64,000 nt of DNA from Adiantum capillus-veneris (Eukaryota; Streptophyta; Polypodiopsida; Polypodiales; Pteridaceae). The number at the start of each line of letters is the position of its first letter. Within the stretch, counting starts at the first letter, position 1. The notes below the pieces were generated by a model that ran no database searches, was not told where the DNA came from, and saw only the letters and a program-made list of their open reading frames with translations. Positions 62,181-64,000 of this stretch are shown here, piece after piece. The stretch spans positions 83,776,340 through 83,840,339 of the forward strand of contig CM043971.1 in NCBI GenBank assembly GCA_014529385.2. The letters are read 5' to 3'. A program made the position numbers and the translations under genes.

Positions 62181-62332
62181 CTGAATTTACTACATGTGCA
62201 TCTGATTTGACGGCCCGATTTCTCCCATAATGATCAAACACACCCCCACCCTTGTTCCCTTCAATATTGGGGATCAAGGGTGGGTGTGTCAAATAGAGAG
62301 GAGGGCCATTGGGCGCTATTTGAGTAATACAT

Positions 62333-62413
62333 CTTGAGTTTAAGGATGTTCCCAATGATCTTTTACGGCCTCTTGGGATTGTTCCTACAAAGTCAAAGGT
62401 TCTCTTCTCTTGT
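62333..62413 (+). mobile_element. SINE fragment (3' part) against a (TG)n(AG)n tract
   Basis: CTTGAGTTTAAGGATG, CGGCCTCTTGGGATTGTTCC and TACAAAGTCAAAGG match the 3' part of the SINE family seen on the minus strand at 21,797. It leads into TTCTCTTGTGTGCATGTGTG. Confidence 0.6.
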
Positions 62414-62416
62414 GTG

Positions 62417-62417
<1 letters not shown>

Positions 62418-62502
<85 letters not shown>

Positions 62503-62505
62503 GGA
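62418..62505 (+). repeat. Compound (TG)n(AG)n microsatellite
   Basis: About 66 bp of TG, then about 18 bp of AG. Confidence 0.95.
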
Positions 62506-62517
62506 AGAAATTTGTGT

Positions 62518-62662
62518 CAAGGGGAGTTGGCCTAGTGGTAAAGATGAGGGGTTTTAAGTGTGCCCGCTATGGTTCAGCCCCTACGACATGCGAGTGTGGA
62601 CGCAATCCCGAAAAATTAGATGATATGAAGTATCATATTGCAAAAAAAAAAAAAAAAAAAAA
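62518..62662 (+). mobile_element. tRNA-derived SINE with poly(A) tail
   Basis: A box GGCCTAGTGGTAAAG at about 62,530 and B box ATGGTTCAGCCCC at about 62,570, ending in 21-22 A (62,641-62,662). A different family from the 21,797 type; the poly(A) end suggests L1-type partner machinery. Confidence 0.78.
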
Positions 62663-62793
62663 ACTCAAAATAACCTTTGTCTTCTCACAAAAGTGTGTGT
62701 GTGTGTGTGTGTGTGTGTATGTTTGGGGGGGGGGGGGGGGGGATAAGAAGAGGAAACTTGAATAACCTCTCTCTTCTCATAAGTGTGTGTTTG

Positions 62794-62870
<77 letters not shown>

Positions 62871-62954
62871 GCGGGGGGATATAAGAAGAAGAAGCTCGAA
62901 TAGCCTTTCTCTTCTCATGGTGGGGTGTGTGTGTGTGTGCATGTGTGCGTGTGT
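62663..62954 (+). repeat. Composite array: four SINE-head-like spacers separated by long (TG)n tracts
   Basis: Spacers of the form ATAAGAAGAGGAAACTTGAA, TAACCTCTCTCTTCTCAT occur at about 62,663, 62,743, 62,880 and 62,956, each followed or preceded by (TG)n of about 23 to 75 bp and G-runs. The last spacer runs into a full SINE. Confidence 0.85.
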
Positions 62955-63113
62955 GAATAAGAAGAAGGAACTTGAATAAACTTTCTATCACCCCGATGTG
63001 GTAGATTGGTTACTAGAGTTCCCTTTGTATAGTAATAGCTCTTGAGTTCAAACCTTGTCGGATCAATCTTTGAGGTCTCTTGGATTGTTCCTACAACTTC
63101 AAAAGTTCTCTTG
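62955..63113 (+). mobile_element. tRNA-derived SINE, plus-strand copy of the 21,797 family
   Basis: Head AAGAAGGAACTTGAATAAAC and CTTTCTATCACCCCGATGTG, A-box region GGTAGATTGGTTACTAGAG, B box CTTGAGTTCAAACC, then TCTTTGAGGTCTCTTGGATTG and CCTACAACTTCAAAAG. Confidence 0.8.
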
Positions 63114-63119
63114 CTCTAT

Positions 63120-64000
63120 GCCTCATCAAAAGCGCACCTCGAGCTTTAGCAGTTTGTAATTGCAAATGTCTCCCAAGGCTCAAGTATGACATAATGAATG
63201 ACCTACCATTCTAGGATTTGGGAATGAAGTTGTCAAGGGCCACTACATCGTGAGTTCATAATCATTTGGGTGTTTCTTCAACAACCAAAAATGAATGAAA
63301 ATAGGCCACTTATAGTTACACTCTATATACACAAAATTGTGTGCACCCATCCCTTTTGGGGCTAGGAAGACATGCTTTATGCACCAAAAAATTATATATT
63401 AAATACCTCGCACCCTTGTCTGTAGAGATGCATAGCATATTGGTTGGGGGCTTCCTTTTGAGCTTATTGACAGTAGCTCAACTCCCGCCCAAGCATGGGT
63501 AGGGTGCCGAGGTCACCCACGCTCATGCCCGCCACTCTTTTCATAGAGCCAATTTCTTTATGCTAGCTACCTCCCATGTATGCGCACACAAGCTTAAATG
63601 GACGATGTATAAGCAACTATAGTTTGAATAATGAATTAAATTCCATGAGAATTCAGATGTAAAAGTTCCCATTTTGGCTCTATCACTAGAGAGGGAGTAG
63701 CAACAAATGTTGAAAGCATTGATAAATAGCAACATCAGGCTAGAAGGGCAATGCCTTTGGTTCTCTACATGTTGGTTGTACTTGGTCCTCTAAATAGCAA
63801 CATTAGGCTAGAAGGCAATGGGTTGTCTAACCGCACTAATTGCTAAACAGAAATGCACATTTTACACTTTCGTGACTCATCCGAAAGGCAATGTTGTGAG
63901 GCGTCTTTAACTTATGCATTTCATCAGAGATGTTGTTTTAGCCATTTTGCCTTTAATGAAGACATCATTTTAGCCATTTTTGGTATCTAAGATTTTGCAT
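63120..64000. other. No gene seen
   Basis: Short frames only. The phrase TAGCAACATCAGGCTAGAAGG (63,727) recurs at 63,796 as TAGCAACATTAGGCTAGAAGG, a small local duplication. Confidence 0.5.

Noticed and set aside
62149-62991. Overlapping frames through the (TG)n tracts
   Set aside because: Low-complexity translation of repeats and SINE pieces; no coding evidence.

Overview
The window is nuclear DNA of a land plant with a large, repeat-filled genome. The evidence is a plant-type fumarase gene split into many small GT-AG exons, Ty1/copia and Ty3/gypsy LTR retrotransposons primed by initiator tRNA-Met, LINEs, tRNA-derived SINEs, and CCCTAAA-type (plant telomere-like) motifs inside LTRs. A fern or another non-seed plant would fit the repeat load and the long (GA)n/(CT)n tracts, but that is a guess; nothing here fixes the species.

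Layout. 1-5,053: a decayed copia element on the plus strand. 5,054-15,466: an old plus-strand gypsy element of Tat/Athila type ('B'), split at 6,118-12,038 by a minus-strand chromodomain gypsy element ('A') with very short 123-bp LTRs. 15,467-18,000: relics, including a copia 3' end at 17,300. 18,000-19,470: SINEs and LINE tails set among (GA)n tracts. 21,311-40,004: a minus-strand fumarate hydratase gene. I assembled 16 exons with matching phases, about 443 codons and no stop. Only the N-terminal exon(s), with any transit peptide, are missing. The 9.7-kb intron between its fifth and sixth recognised exons holds three LINE copies separated by (GA)n tracts. 41,693-43,983: a small non-autonomous LTR element ('E') with a perfect target duplication. 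44,831-54,622: a chromodomain gypsy element ('C') with a perfect target duplication, carrying a related non-autonomous element ('D', 45,944-48,861) inside its gag. 55,318-55,939: an LTR on the minus strand ('F'). 56,000-64,000: mostly non-coding, with microsatellites, short duplications and plus-strand SINEs.

The only convincing host gene is fumarase (TCA cycle: fumarate + H2O to malate). Everything else recognisable is mobile DNA, and every autonomous element seen is broken by frameshifts, stops or deletions.

The most interesting signal is the LINE family. All copies in the window have their 3' end against a (GA)n/(CT)n tract, and their other end also meets (GA)n. That is the pattern expected of a retrotransposon that targets a dinucleotide microsatellite. 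A SINE family with a similar 3' end meets the same repeats. A second theme is telomere-like CCCTAA repeats built into the LTRs of C and D.
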